NCBI GenBank assembly: GCA_949372955.1 | Contig: CASIAX010000005.1 | Location: 92,883-156,882 of the forward strand | Source: SGZJ01 sp949372955 | GTDB taxonomy: Bacteria; Bacteroidota; Bacteroidia; Flavobacteriales; Flavobacteriaceae | DNA: 64,000 bases | Direction: 5' to 3' | Shown here: piece by piece, positions 16,477-25,849 of the stretch | How positions within the stretch are numbered: the stretch's first letter is position 1 | Layout: each line of letters opens with the position of its first letter | Notes under the pieces: model-generated | Databases searched by the model: none | The model's input: the letters and a program-made list of their open reading frames with translations, nothing else | What the model was told of the DNA's origin: nothing | Translations under genes and position numbers: made by a program

Positions 16477-18165
16477 TTAATTAAGTTGTTTTTCTACTAG
16501 TAGCATTATTTCTTTTTCTATTTGATTAGTTTGTTCAACTATCAACTTACCTTTTTGTATAATATCAGAAACATAATTATCATCATTTAAATCTTTACAG
16601 TTGATTCTCACATTCAAATACGCACCCATTACAGCTGTACGGATACATAAAGCTGCAACACCTGCATCAGAAATAGAATTTGGATTACCTACCTCTGCCA
16701 TACATTTAATGCTCTCTAAGCAAGCAAATGAAGTTTCCATAATTTTAAAAGGTACTTCAATAGCATATTTTGTAGCAGATTGAAGAGCTGTTAATCGAGA
16801 TTCTTTTTGCTCATCTGAATCTTTAGGTAATGTAACTGCTGCCATTATTCTATTAAACGCTTGAGTATCTTCATCTACTAGCTTTACTAATATGTTTTGA
16901 TACGCTAAACTTTTCTCACCCCATTTAGAATAAAACTCCCATTTGTCTTCCCATCCTCTTTTGTTTGCAGATAAATTAGCAACCATTGTGGATAATGCAG
17001 CTCCTAGAGCTCCACAATACGCAGAAATTGAACCGCCACCAGGTGCAGGTGATTCACTAGAAGTTTTATTCGCGAATTCAATTAAATTCATCTTAGCTAG
17101 CTGTTGATCATCATTTTGTAATGCGTATTCAATGATTCTCTCTTCGGGATTAAAGGGTTGTAGCTCATCTAGACCTAAAGACTTAATTGCAATATGAATT
17201 ATTTCTTTATCTGAGATAGCTAAGGACCTACTTTGTTTATTTAAAAAGAATTTACCAGCATCTATCAAAACCTTTTTAGGCACTAATCCTATTAATTCAG
17301 AACCAGTGACTCTTAGCCCCCTAATCTCTGCTCTTTGACATGTTTTTTCAAAAACATCATGTAAACTTGTAACTCTAATATTGGTTAAATTATAAGATAT
17401 TTGAGCAATGCCATATTCTTCAATGTACCAACCTATTCCTTTTAAGTTTTTAAATAATCCTGGCTCACGTATTGGATTATTATTATCATCTGTTAATACT
17501 TTACCTGAAATTTTCCCTCCTTGACGCTTAATTCTTCCAGCTTCCCTTAAGTCAAATGCTATAGCATTAGCTCTTCTAGATGAAGTTGAGTTTAAATTAA
17601 TATTATAAGCAATTAAAAAATCCCTTGCAGATATTGCAGTTACTCCAGACTTGGAAACACTGTCATTAAAAATATTCGGACCATAATCTGGCTTCCATTC
17701 TATTGTAGTGATTTTTTTTTCTATGCCTTCATATTCACCTGACCTACAATTTGACAGATTTTTTCGTTTTTCTTCTTTTGCAGCATTTTCATAGCAATAA
17801 ATTGGAATCTTTAATTCATTACCTACTCTTTCCGCTAATTTGTGAGCATACTCTACAGTTTCTTCCATTGAGATATTTGAAATTGGTATCAATGGACAAA
17901 CATCAACAGCACCCATTCTTGGATGTTCTCCTTTATGGATGCTCATATTAATAAGTTCCTTAGTTTTTTTAATTAATAAAAAAGCAGCATCTATCACAGC
18001 TTGAGGCTCCCCTACAAAAGTTATGACAGTCCTATTTGTTGCTTTTCCTGGGTCTACATTTAGTAATTTAACTCCATCTACAGTTTCAATAACTTCAACA
18101 ATCTTATCGATTACAATTTGATTTCTACCTTCAGAAATATTTGGAACACATTCAATTAATTGCAT
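16477..18165 (-). CDS. ftcD: Bifunctional glutamate formimidoyltransferase / formimidotetrahydrofolate cyclodeaminase
   Basis: The 562-residue protein is a fusion. Residues 1 to about 330 are the formiminotransferase (CVPNISEGRN at the start, catalytic His in HKGEHPRMGAVDVCPL, H81). Residues about 360-562 are the cyclodeaminase (SSESPAPGGGSISAYCGALG, then helical). It moves the formimino group of formiminoglutamate to tetrahydrofolate and then releases ammonia, giving glutamate and methenyl-THF. This is the same domain order as the mammalian enzyme. It converges with hutI with a one-base gap, so the two share a metabolic purpose but not an operon. Confidence 0.92.
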   Translation of the reverse strand: MQLIECVPNISEGRNQIVIDKIVEVIETVDGVKLLNVDPGKATNRTVITFVGEPQAVIDAAFLLIKKTKELINMSIHKGEHPRMGAVDVCPLIPISNISMEETVEYAHKLAERVGNELKIPIYCYENAAKEEKRKNLSNCRSGEYEGIEKKITTIEWKPDYGPNIFNDSVSKSGVTAISARDFLIAYNINLNSTSSRRANAIAFDLREAGRIKRQGGKISGKVLTDDNNNPIREPGLFKNLKGIGWYIEEYGIAQISYNLTNIRVTSLHDVFEKTCQRAEIRGLRVTGSELIGLVPKKVLIDAGKFFLNKQSRSLAISDKEIIHIAIKSLGLDELQPFNPEERIIEYALQNDDQQLAKMNLIEFANKTSSESPAPGGGSISAYCGALGAALSTMVANLSANKRGWEDKWEFYSKWGEKSLAYQNILVKLVDEDTQAFNRIMAAVTLPKDSDEQKESRLTALQSATKYAIEVPFKIMETSFACLESIKCMAEVGNPNSISDAGVAALCIRTAVMGAYLNVRINCKDLNDDNYVSDIIQKGKLIVEQTNQIEKEIMLLVEKQLN

Positions 18166-18230
18166 ATTTTTTTTTATATGAAATAAATATATTAATATTA
18201 AATTTAATTATTCAAATATTATATCTAATT

Positions 18231-18695
18231 ATGAAGGTTAGTTTTATAAATTATCAAGATAAATATTCTAGTAAATTTTATGATTTGAACATTGAATGGT
18301 TAGAGTCCTCTTTTTATGTAGAAGAGCATGACAGATTAATATTAAGTAATCCAGAAAAATATATAATTAACAAGGGTGGTATAATTTTATTTGCAGTCAT
18401 TAAAAAAGAGATAGTTGGAACTGTTGCATTAATGCCCACTAATAAAGTAAATATTTATGAGTTAACTAAAATGGCTGTAGATCCAAACTATAGAAATCAA
18501 AAAATTGGGCAAAAAATACTAAAAAAAGTTATATCTGTTGCAAAAAAAAGAAAAATATATAAACTTATATTATACTCCAACAGATTACTAAAAAATGCAA
18601 TTTATCTATATCTCAAATATAACTTTATTGAAATTAATTTAGAAAAAGAATGCCCTTACAAAAGAGCAAACATAAAAATGGAATTATTTATCTAA
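18231..18695 (+). CDS. GNAT family N-acetyltransferase
   Basis: The 154-residue protein has the acetyl-CoA binding motif MAVDPNYRNQKIGQKILKKV and the following LILYSNRLLKNAIYLYLKYNF typical of GNAT enzymes. The substrate cannot be told. The start is taken at ATG 18231 (MKVSFINYQDKYS); an in-frame ATG 90 bases earlier would add a run of hydrophobic residues foreign to the family and would overlap the 5' end of ftcD. The gene converges with ettA and overlaps its end by eight bases. Confidence 0.8.
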   Translation: MKVSFINYQDKYSSKFYDLNIEWLESSFYVEEHDRLILSNPEKYIINKGGIILFAVIKKEIVGTVALMPTNKVNIYELTKMAVDPNYRNQKIGQKILKKVISVAKKRKIYKLILYSNRLLKNAIYLYLKYNFIEINLEKECPYKRANIKMELFI

Positions 18696-20379
18696 TTAGT
18701 TTTCTGTATTTAATTCTAGTTGGAAGAGTTTCTTTACCTAGTCTTTTCTTTTTATTCTCCTCATATTCACTATAAGCTCCTTCAAAAAAGTATACTTCAG
18801 AGTTTCCTTCAAATGCTAATATGTGAGTACAAACTCTATCTAAAAACCATCTATCATGACTTATGACTACCGCACAACCAGCAAAACTTTCTAAACCTTC
18901 CTCTAAAGCCCTTAAAGTGTTGACATCTAAGTCATTAGTTGGCTCATCAAGAAGTAATACATTACCCTCTTCTTTTAATGTCATGGCTAAGTGAAGTCTA
19001 TTTCTTTCCCCTCCAGAAAGTAATTTTACTTTTTTATTTTGCTCACTACCACTAAAATTAAATCTACTTAGGTAAGCTCTTGAATTCACTTGCCTATCTC
19101 CCATTGAAATTAGCTCTTGACCATCGGAAAAATTCTCCCATATACTTTTTTCTAAATCAATATTTGTATGCGACTGATCAACATATGCTATTTTAGCAGT
19201 TTCACCAATTAAAAACTCACCTTTATCAGGGTTTAGTTCCTTCATAATCATTTTAAATATGGTTGTCTTTCCAGCTCCGTTAGGACCTATCACTCCGACG
19301 ATTCCAGCCTGAGGTAAACTAAATTCTAGATTATCATATAATAATTTATCATCAAATGCTTTACTAACTTTAATTGAGTTAATAACGTTTGTACCTAAAC
19401 GAGGTCCATTAGGTATATATATTTCTAACTTTTCATCTAGTTGTTTTTGATCTTGGTTCAACAACTTATCATAATTACTTAACCTTGCCTTTTGTTTTGT
19501 CTGCCTACCTTTAGCTCCTTGTCTAACCCAGTCTAATTCTCTTTCAAGAATTTTTTGCCTCTTCGATGCGACTTTACTTTCCTGAGCTAGTCTTGTAGAC
19601 TTCTGATCTAACCAAGATGAATAATTACCTTTCCAAGGAATTCCTTCTCCCCTATCTAGTTCCAAAATCCAACCTGCTACATTATCTAAAAAGTATCTAT
19701 CGTGAGTTACAGCAATTACTGTCCCTTTATATCTAGATAAATGTTGTTCAAGCCAGTCCACAGACTCAGCATCTAAGTGGTTTGTAGGTTCATCTAATAA
19801 TAATACATCAGGTTCTTTTAACAACAATCTGCATAAAGCTACTCTTCTTCTTTCCCCACCAGACAAATATTTAATTTGTTTCTCTGGACTTGGTGTTCTT
19901 AGCGCATCCATAGCTATCTCTAACTTGGTGTCTAATTCCCAGGCATTTGAAGCGTCAATCATATCTTGAAGAACAGCCTGTCTATCCATCAATTTCTGCA
20001 TCTTATCAGCATTTGAATAAACTTCCTCTAAACCAAATTTATCATTAATGCCATTATATTCGTCTAAAATAGCTACTGTTTCACTTACTCCTTCTTTAAC
20101 AATTTCTAGAACTGTTTTATTATCATCAAGAATTGGTTCTTGTTCTAGAAAACCGACAGAATAGTCTTGTAGAAAAGTTATATCACCTTGGAAATTATTA
20201 TCTAAACCTGCAATAATTTTTAATAAGGTGGATTTTCCAGAACCATTTAGCCCAAGGATTCCAATTTTAGCTCCATAAAAAAAACTTAAATAAATATTTT
20301 TTAATACAGCTTTACTTTCACCTGGAAATGTCTTGGTTAAACCAGACATTGAAAATATTATTTTCTTATCATCACTCAT
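18688..20379 (-). CDS. ettA: Energy-dependent translational throttle protein EttA (ABC-F)
   Basis: The 563-residue protein has two ABC ATPase domains and no membrane segment. Walker A motifs are ILGLNGSGKSTLL and VIGPNGAGKTT, with signatures YLSGGERRRVALCR and LLSGGERNRLHLAM. The linker between them is long, charged and helical (the P-site tRNA interaction motif region), and the EttA-type LDEPTNHLDAESVDWLE is present. In E. coli EttA binds the ribosomal E site and gates entry into elongation according to the ATP/ADP ratio. The start overlaps by one base (TAATG) with the stop of the small membrane protein gene before it, so initiation is likely coupled. Confidence 0.93.
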   Translation of the reverse strand: MSDDKKIIFSMSGLTKTFPGESKAVLKNIYLSFFYGAKIGILGLNGSGKSTLLKIIAGLDNNFQGDITFLQDYSVGFLEQEPILDDNKTVLEIVKEGVSETVAILDEYNGINDKFGLEEVYSNADKMQKLMDRQAVLQDMIDASNAWELDTKLEIAMDALRTPSPEKQIKYLSGGERRRVALCRLLLKEPDVLLLDEPTNHLDAESVDWLEQHLSRYKGTVIAVTHDRYFLDNVAGWILELDRGEGIPWKGNYSSWLDQKSTRLAQESKVASKRQKILERELDWVRQGAKGRQTKQKARLSNYDKLLNQDQKQLDEKLEIYIPNGPRLGTNVINSIKVSKAFDDKLLYDNLEFSLPQAGIVGVIGPNGAGKTTIFKMIMKELNPDKGEFLIGETAKIAYVDQSHTNIDLEKSIWENFSDGQELISMGDRQVNSRAYLSRFNFSGSEQNKKVKLLSGGERNRLHLAMTLKEEGNVLLLDEPTNDLDVNTLRALEEGLESFAGCAVVISHDRWFLDRVCTHILAFEGNSEVYFFEGAYSEYEENKKKRLGKETLPTRIKYRKLIR

Positions 20380-20564
20380 TAAACTCTTCCTTTAAGCGCA
20401 TAGAAAACCCATGCATTAGCAAAAAAACCAACACCTACAGAGACAAAACCCCAGCCGGCTACTTCATTATATTTAAAGGCACCTAGACCTACAAGAACTA
20501 AACCTATAATTATCATTATAAAAGTTGCCCAACCTAAAACCGTATTTTTATTCATCATTTTCAT
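20379..20564 (-). CDS. CAL67264 family small membrane protein
   Basis: The 61-residue protein has two membrane segments: TVLGWATFIMIIIGLVLVGLG, about residues 8-28, and VAGWGFVSVGVGFFANAWVF, about 35-54. The end is KGRV. I recognise it as the conserved flavobacterial CAL67264 family, of unknown function. Three Met codons in the first four residues leave the exact start open; the first gives 61 residues. It sits directly before ettA and shares a TAATG junction with it. Confidence 0.8.
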   Translation of the reverse strand: MKMMNKNTVLGWATFIMIIIGLVLVGLGAFKYNEVAGWGFVSVGVGFFANAWVFYALKGRV

Positions 20565-20570
20565 ATCAAA

Positions 20571-21023
20571 CTAAGATTTTTTTCTTTTTTTTCTTTTTTT
20601 CTTTTTTTCCTTACTATTACTCTCAAAGTCCATTTCTATATACCTTGAAACTTCCTCAGAACTTAAAATTAAATTTAAAGATTTCACAAATTCAAATTCG
20701 TTCAATTTAAGTTTACTAAGTCTTACATCACGGGTATAATCTTCATTATCTACAATCGTATTGTAACCTTCCATCTTTTCAATAAGCAATCCTTTAAGTA
20801 TTTGCATCTCAAATTCGTCTAAAATAAACTCCTCTTTACATTTAGGTAAAATTTTATCTAATTCTTTATAAATATTTAAAGTAGAAACATATGCAGAACT
20901 ATCATATTTAGGCATAGGAGTATAACCTCTTTGACCCCTATCGGGTCTATACATATTATTAATTTGAGAATATGATGAAATTGAGAATAAGAAAAACAGA
21001 ACTAAAACCAGAGGTCTTTTCAT
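20571..21023 (-). CDS. Secreted hypothetical protein with a lysine/arginine tail
   Basis: The 150-residue protein has a clear signal peptide (MKRPLVLVLFFLFSISSYSQ). A short proline/glycine/arginine region follows (YRPDRGQRGYTPMP), then an acidic helical body of about 90 residues. It ends in a tail made almost only of Lys and Arg (SKEKKKKRKKRKKS). I do not recognise the family. Its end is only six bases from the CAL67264 gene, so it is probably the first or second gene of the run with ettA. The tail, encoded by long A/T runs on the other strand, would be prone to slippage. Confidence 0.65.
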   Translation of the reverse strand: MKRPLVLVLFFLFSISSYSQINNMYRPDRGQRGYTPMPKYDSSAYVSTLNIYKELDKILPKCKEEFILDEFEMQILKGLLIEKMEGYNTIVDNEDYTRDVRLSKLKLNEFEFVKSLNLILSSEEVSRYIEMDFESNSKEKKKKRKKRKKS

Positions 21024-21055
21024 TAAATTAATTTTTTACTAAACTAATCAAATTA

Positions 21056-22375
21056 TTAATTAATAAATGGAATTTCAATTATATTAGTTTGTCTATTGTT
21101 AACATATCTAAATCCATTTTTGCCGAAAAAGCCAGCTTCCTCTAACATGATTTTAATATCTCGGTTCCACTCTGTTATAAACGTTGTTACATTAAGCTCT
21201 ATGGCGTAAACAGTATTGTGATTTAAAGGATAGTCTCCTGCGCCAATTACTCCCTGTTGAGAATCCCACATGCCTATTGTAGGCCCTGAGGAATGACCGT
21301 AAGAACCTAACGGATGAGTGTAAATTGACGGCCTCAAACCTTTAACCTTAGCTTCATTCAAAGAATTGATGAGAATTTCATTACCAGTATCTAAATAAGT
21401 AAAGTTGTTGGTTAAGATATCCTGTAAGTCATTTCCTTTTTTAAATGCTTTTGTTAAAAATTCAGGAATAGTACTGTCAGATTGTTTCATAACGTAAGCA
21501 ATTTGCTGACAATCTGAATTCAGTCTTAAATAAGTAATTCCAAAATCACAATGAATTAAATCTCCGTAAATAATTGTTTTATCATTAGGTCTATCTGAAA
21601 AAGAATTTAAATGGTCCTTCTGTAATTCATCGTTACGCTGAATATCTACAGTAGGGTGAAACCAAGTATCTAAACCAAGATCTGTTACTTTCTGCCTCAT
21701 CCACCACTCCACATCAGTAGTTGTAGTTAAACCAGGCTTTATTACTGAGTTAGAAAATGCCTCTGAAATAATATTATGAGTAATTTCAATAATATTTTCA
21801 TATAACTTCATTTCATATTCTGTTCTTGTCTCTATCCATAAATTAGATAATTTTTCAGCACTAACAATTTTATTTTTATACTCAATTGGTAGTACATCCA
21901 TAAACTCATCGAAATCTGTTTTATCTAAACCATCTGAAATATTGAAATATTTAGAGAAATTTAAACCAATTTGTTTAGGCTCTCTTTCTTTAATAAGTTC
22001 AACCAATCTTTGCCACTGCTCCGGTTGATTTTCTTTATCCCATGCAGATATTATGTTATCACCAAAATTATATCTAGCTACAGCTAACTTATCAATTGTG
22101 TTGTTCTTTTTATCACGATAAAAAACAATAATGGTTCTTCGTCTAGCATTTAACCATTCTGCCGGAAGCATTGTTTTTAGCACTGGATCCTCATTGTATT
22201 CCCTTGAAATTAACACCCACATGTCAATCCCTGATTGATCCATAAGAATCGGTAAAAGATTGTTTAACCTATCTTCCAGCACCTTGTTTATGACATCGGC
22301 TCTGTCTTTTTGAACTAATATTTCTTGAGAAAATAAATTAGTTGTTATTAATATTGCTATAATTAATTTGTACAT
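21056..22375 (-). CDS. M24 family metallopeptidase (Xaa-Pro aminopeptidase-like), exported
   Basis: The 439-residue protein has a signal peptide (MYKLIIAILITTNLFSQ) and an N-terminal creatinase-like domain (to about residue 185). The C-terminal pita-bread domain follows. The dimetal ligands can be placed in DLIHCDFG (Asp), THPLGSYGHSSGPTIG (His), YAIELNVTT (Glu) and KIMLEEAGFF (Glu). It probably cleaves N-terminal residues ahead of proline in the periplasm. It lies six bases downstream of menE on the same strand, but no functional link is apparent. Confidence 0.85.
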   Translation of the reverse strand: MYKLIIAILITTNLFSQEILVQKDRADVINKVLEDRLNNLLPILMDQSGIDMWVLISREYNEDPVLKTMLPAEWLNARRRTIIVFYRDKKNNTIDKLAVARYNFGDNIISAWDKENQPEQWQRLVELIKEREPKQIGLNFSKYFNISDGLDKTDFDEFMDVLPIEYKNKIVSAEKLSNLWIETRTEYEMKLYENIIEITHNIISEAFSNSVIKPGLTTTTDVEWWMRQKVTDLGLDTWFHPTVDIQRNDELQKDHLNSFSDRPNDKTIIYGDLIHCDFGITYLRLNSDCQQIAYVMKQSDSTIPEFLTKAFKKGNDLQDILTNNFTYLDTGNEILINSLNEAKVKGLRPSIYTHPLGSYGHSSGPTIGMWDSQQGVIGAGDYPLNHNTVYAIELNVTTFITEWNRDIKIMLEEAGFFGKNGFRYVNNRQTNIIEIPFIN

Positions 22376-22381
22376 AATTAT

Positions 22382-23431
22382 TTAGTTTAATGTTTCTAAA
22401 GTTTTAACCCTATCTATTTTGTTTGTTCTAGTGTAAATGAATTTATTAATAAAATAAACCTCTTTTGGAACTTCAAATTTGGTTAAATATTTAAAAATAT
22501 CATTATTTAATTTATATTTTTTTGACTCAATTATTAAAATTAATTTATTACCTAATAATTCATTTTTAAGAGACGAAATAATAAAATTTTTGGAAATAAA
22601 ACAAGATAATTTTTTTTCAATTTCCTCTGGCATTAATTTGATTCCAGCAGAATTAATGATATTATCTATTCTACCAATAATAGAAAAATTCTTAGAAGAT
22701 GTAATTTCTACAATATCATTAGTAACTATTTTACCACTATAGATATGAGGGGCATCAATTACTAAACAGTTGTTTTTATTAGTAGAAATACTAACTCCAC
22801 TTAGAGCTGAAAATTGTTTTATATTTTGATCATTTTTTGTGATTTTTTTTACAGCAATGTGAGTAGCTGTTTCAGTCATCCCATAAGTTTCATAATAACT
22901 ATCTATTTGTGAAAGAATTCTTGATCTTAAAATAGTTGAAACTTCACTTCCTCCCAAGATAAGTGTATTTATATATTTCAATTTAGCAATTGAATTATTA
23001 GCCTGCATTGGAGTCATCGCAGAAAAAAAATATTTTTTATCTATTTGATCACTAGGGTTAGAAGTTGGCGTAAAAATTGATAAATCTAAACCTAAAACCA
23101 TCGCTCTTACTAACATCATTTTACCTGCAATGAAATTCATAGGTAAAAAAGATACTGCAGAATGACCAGGTAAAAGATTAAAGTAAGCGCCTGTCATACA
23201 GGCAGAATTTACAAGGGATTTTTTCTCTAACCTAATAACCTTAGGCTTGCCAGTAGAACCAGAGGTTTTACATGAAATAAAAGATTCATCATTAAGAATC
23301 TCTAAAATTAAATTAGATAAATCAAATAATGAACTAACATTACGTGCAAGATTATTAGAAGCAAAACTAACTAATTCTTGCCTGTTGTAATCTTTAGAAT
23401 TTAATTTAAAATTTTTATGAATTTTAATCAT
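22382..23431 (-). CDS. menE: o-Succinylbenzoate-CoA ligase (short Bacteroidota form)
   Basis: The 349-residue AMP-forming ligase activates o-succinylbenzoate with CoA in menaquinone synthesis. The ATP-binding loop SCKTSGSTGKPKVIRL, the adenine-binding YGMTETATHIAV and the hinge IIGRIDNIINSAGIKLMPEE are all present. It is much shorter than typical acyl-CoA synthetases (about 450-500 residues), which is normal for MenE in this phylum. The assignment rests on that and on the nearby menC-menF genes. A TATATTTG box lies so close to the ATG that the message may be leaderless. Confidence 0.85.
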   Translation of the reverse strand: MIKIHKNFKLNSKDYNRQELVSFASNNLARNVSSLFDLSNLILEILNDESFISCKTSGSTGKPKVIRLEKKSLVNSACMTGAYFNLLPGHSAVSFLPMNFIAGKMMLVRAMVLGLDLSIFTPTSNPSDQIDKKYFFSAMTPMQANNSIAKLKYINTLILGGSEVSTILRSRILSQIDSYYETYGMTETATHIAVKKITKNDQNIKQFSALSGVSISTNKNNCLVIDAPHIYSGKIVTNDIVEITSSKNFSIIGRIDNIINSAGIKLMPEEIEKKLSCFISKNFIISSLKNELLGNKLILIIESKKYKLNNDIFKYLTKFEVPKEVYFINKFIYTRTNKIDRVKTLETLN

Positions 23432-23436
23432 AATTA

Positions 23437-23444
23437 CAAATATA
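23437..23444 (-). promoter_or_regulatory. -7 promoter box for menE
   Basis: TATATTTG on the minus strand, a full TAnnTTTG match. Its last base is six bases from the ATG at 23431, so transcription would begin at or next to the start codon. A leaderless or nearly leaderless message is implied. Confidence 0.4.
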
Positions 23445-23494
23445 CAATACGTTAAATTTATATATATTTTAACTTTATGTATAATTATAATAAA

Positions 23495-23502
23495 TATATT
23501 TG
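23495..23502 (+). promoter_or_regulatory. -7 promoter box for the DUF3857 gene
   Basis: TATATTTG, a full TAnnTTTG match, 26 bases before the ATG at 23529. This gives a leader of about 20 bases. Together with the menE box it makes 23432-23528 a divergent promoter region. Confidence 0.4.
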
Positions 23503-23528
23503 AATCAAATGTCTATTTAAAAAACATA

Positions 23529-25478
23529 ATGAAAAAAACTCTTCTTATAATTCTAGTATTATTAGACTCTTTAGTATTCTCTCAATTTCATAAAACTTAC
23601 GACTGGTCTAATGAAAATTCAGAGGAAATAAAAGTTGACTCAACCTATAAGGGATCATCTTTTGGGCTAATAAACAAATACATAGTAGAGTATCAAAGTG
23701 ATATAGACAGTTTAAGTAATTCATTTGATAAGTTTTTAACTAGACATACAAAAATAAAAATAGTAGATATTAAAGGGGTGGATTATCACAAGACACTATA
23801 CATACCCATGTACAATTCATTAAGTTTAATTGATTTGAAAGTTAAAATTACAGATAGTCTTGGAAATGTTGTAAACTTAGAAAGATCTGATTTAATCGAA
23901 CAAGAAAATGACAAATTGAATAAAAACTTTAAAGTCTATAAACTAAATAATTTAGAAATTAACTCTAGCCTTGAATACATTTATACTACAAAAGAAAAAA
24001 ACGAAATTCATGGTAGTCAAATACTACAAGAAGAATATTTTAATAACAAAACAGAATTTATATTAATTCCAGGAAAATTCAGGTCTAAGTTAAAAGCATA
24101 TAACACAAATGAGGTGTTTAATACAAAATTGATAAATGGAGTAAAGGCAAAGAACTTTATAATTAATAATATGAATTCTATTAGCAACGAAGAGTACTCA
24201 ACTCTTCAAGCTAACAGAGTTAATGTTATTTATCAATGCTATAGCGCTGACAAGAAAAACTCTCAAAACGAATTTTGGACCAATATAACTAACAGTGTTC
24301 ATCCTATTGCATTTCCTAGTAAATACACTAAAGAGTTAATTACTCTTAATGATCTTATTTTACCCAATAAGGCTAACTACACTACTTTTCAAAAATTAAA
24401 TATAATTGACAATTATTTAAAAAAAGCTTTCATAATTGAAGAAAATGGAAAATCTGAATTATCTAATTTGGATTATATTCTTAAAAACAAAAAGGCAAGC
24501 AATATTGGTATTATACAGCTTTACTCTAGTTTATTTACTTACAATGATATTAATTATGAACTATTAATAACCTCAAATAGGTATTTTAATAAATTTGATC
24601 CTGAGTTCTTCAATCCAGATAATTTAAGAGAGCTTTTGTTTTATATTCCAGAAGAAAAAAAGTATATAATTCCAGACCGAAATGAATATAGAATTGGAGA
24701 AGCACCATTTAATGTGTTAGGTAATTATGGTATTTTTATTAATAAAAATAAAGATTATTATTTCAGTACAATAATTGAAAATGACAAGAACTATAGTGTT
24801 ATAAAAAGAACTATAGAAGTTGATTTCAAAAAAATGAAAAGCGTAATCATAAGTGAAGTCCAGGAATTTACTGGACACTGGGCAACAACAAACAGAGCCT
24901 TAGTTAATTTGACTGATGCAAATTCAGATTTAACAGATTATTTAACAACATCTGGCATAGCATCAAAAAAAGTTATTGATTACTCAATTAAAAATAAAGA
25001 ATTGAATCAATCAGAATATAATAAACCATTTGTAGTCAATTCTACTATTTCTACTGAAAGTCTAATTAACGAGCATAAAACAGATTATCCAGCTAAAAAA
25101 AGATTAAAAAAATACAATTTTAAGCTAGGTAGTATAATTGGAACTCAAAGTCAGTTGTACTCAGATAATGAAAGAGTAAATCCAATCGAAATTAGATATC
25201 CAAATTTTTATGAATACTCAATAAATATAAAAATTCCAAGGGGCTATAAAGTTGAAGATGCTAATAGAATTAATATTAACAAAAAGTATGTTTCTAATGG
25301 AAATATCACAGCAAAATTTCACTCAACCTATACAATAAATAAAAACCTACTTACAATAACAATAGAAGAGTTTTACAAGTCACTAAAATATAGTAAGGCA
25401 AAGTACCAAGATTTTAGAGAGGTGATTAATGCAGCAGCTGACTTTAATAAATTAGAAATTACATTTATAAAGAATTAA
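23529..25478 (+). CDS. Exported DUF3857/transglutaminase-like protein
   Basis: The 649-residue protein has a signal peptide (MKKTLLIILVLLDSLVFSQ). An N-terminal DUF3857-like beta domain (about 30-270) is followed by a helical transglutaminase-like region (NKKASNIGIIQLYSSLFTYN, about 325-345) and a C-terminal beta domain with IKIPRGYKVED. In active transglutaminases a catalytic Cys lies near the start of that helix; here I see no Cys, so it is probably a binding or structural protein. The function of the family in Bacteroidota is unknown. It is transcribed away from menE and converges with the DoxX gene, overlapping it by four bases. Confidence 0.7.
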   Translation: MKKTLLIILVLLDSLVFSQFHKTYDWSNENSEEIKVDSTYKGSSFGLINKYIVEYQSDIDSLSNSFDKFLTRHTKIKIVDIKGVDYHKTLYIPMYNSLSLIDLKVKITDSLGNVVNLERSDLIEQENDKLNKNFKVYKLNNLEINSSLEYIYTTKEKNEIHGSQILQEEYFNNKTEFILIPGKFRSKLKAYNTNEVFNTKLINGVKAKNFIINNMNSISNEEYSTLQANRVNVIYQCYSADKKNSQNEFWTNITNSVHPIAFPSKYTKELITLNDLILPNKANYTTFQKLNIIDNYLKKAFIIEENGKSELSNLDYILKNKKASNIGIIQLYSSLFTYNDINYELLITSNRYFNKFDPEFFNPDNLRELLFYIPEEKKYIIPDRNEYRIGEAPFNVLGNYGIFINKNKDYYFSTIIENDKNYSVIKRTIEVDFKKMKSVIISEVQEFTGHWATTNRALVNLTDANSDLTDYLTTSGIASKKVIDYSIKNKELNQSEYNKPFVVNSTISTESLINEHKTDYPAKKRLKKYNFKLGSIIGTQSQLYSDNERVNPIEIRYPNFYEYSINIKIPRGYKVEDANRININKKYVSNGNITAKFHSTYTINKNLLTITIEEFYKSLKYSKAKYQDFREVINAAADFNKLEITFIKN

Positions 25479-25840
25479 TCTTTACAATATTGATAAGCCC
25501 AGTATATTAATCCTAATTGTAATGGAATTCTAGTTAATAGTAGTAATTTATTTAAATAATAATTATCCAACACTTCATATGTAAATATCATATCTAAATG
25601 AACTAAGAAGAAGCTTATAAGCATTAGTATAATTAAGTATGCCGCTGTTTTTCTTAAAAAGCTAGATAATAGTGCTAAAGCTAAAATAATCTCAGCATAT
25701 CCGCTTAAATCTACTAAAAATTGATGTGAAGGCATAAATGCAGGCATTACATCAAGAAAAAATTCAGGGTTAGTGAAATGTGCTATCCCAGTAAATAAAT
25801 AAAAGGAGGACATTACATATAAGTGCCATTTATCTTTCAA
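25475..25840 (-). CDS. DoxX family membrane protein
   Basis: The 121-residue protein has four hydrophobic helices. The first carries SSFYLFTGIAHFTNPEFF and the second SGYAEIILALALL, both typical of the DoxX/DoxD-like group. The last ends IPLQLGLIYWAYQY. DoxX proteins are associated with quinone-linked redox chemistry in some organisms, which would fit a place downstream of the menaquinone genes, but no activity can be assigned. It follows the CPBP protease gene by nine bases and is probably the last gene of that operon. Confidence 0.75.
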   Translation of the reverse strand: MKDKWHLYVMSSFYLFTGIAHFTNPEFFLDVMPAFMPSHQFLVDLSGYAEIILALALLSSFLRKTAAYLIILMLISFFLVHLDMIFTYEVLDNYYLNKLLLLTRIPLQLGLIYWAYQYCKD

Positions 25841-25849
25841 ATTATTTGT

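Noticed and set aside
20571..20620. Poly-T tracts as terminator of an upstream gene
   Set aside because: They encode the Lys/Arg tail of the secreted protein on the minus strand and have no stem before them.
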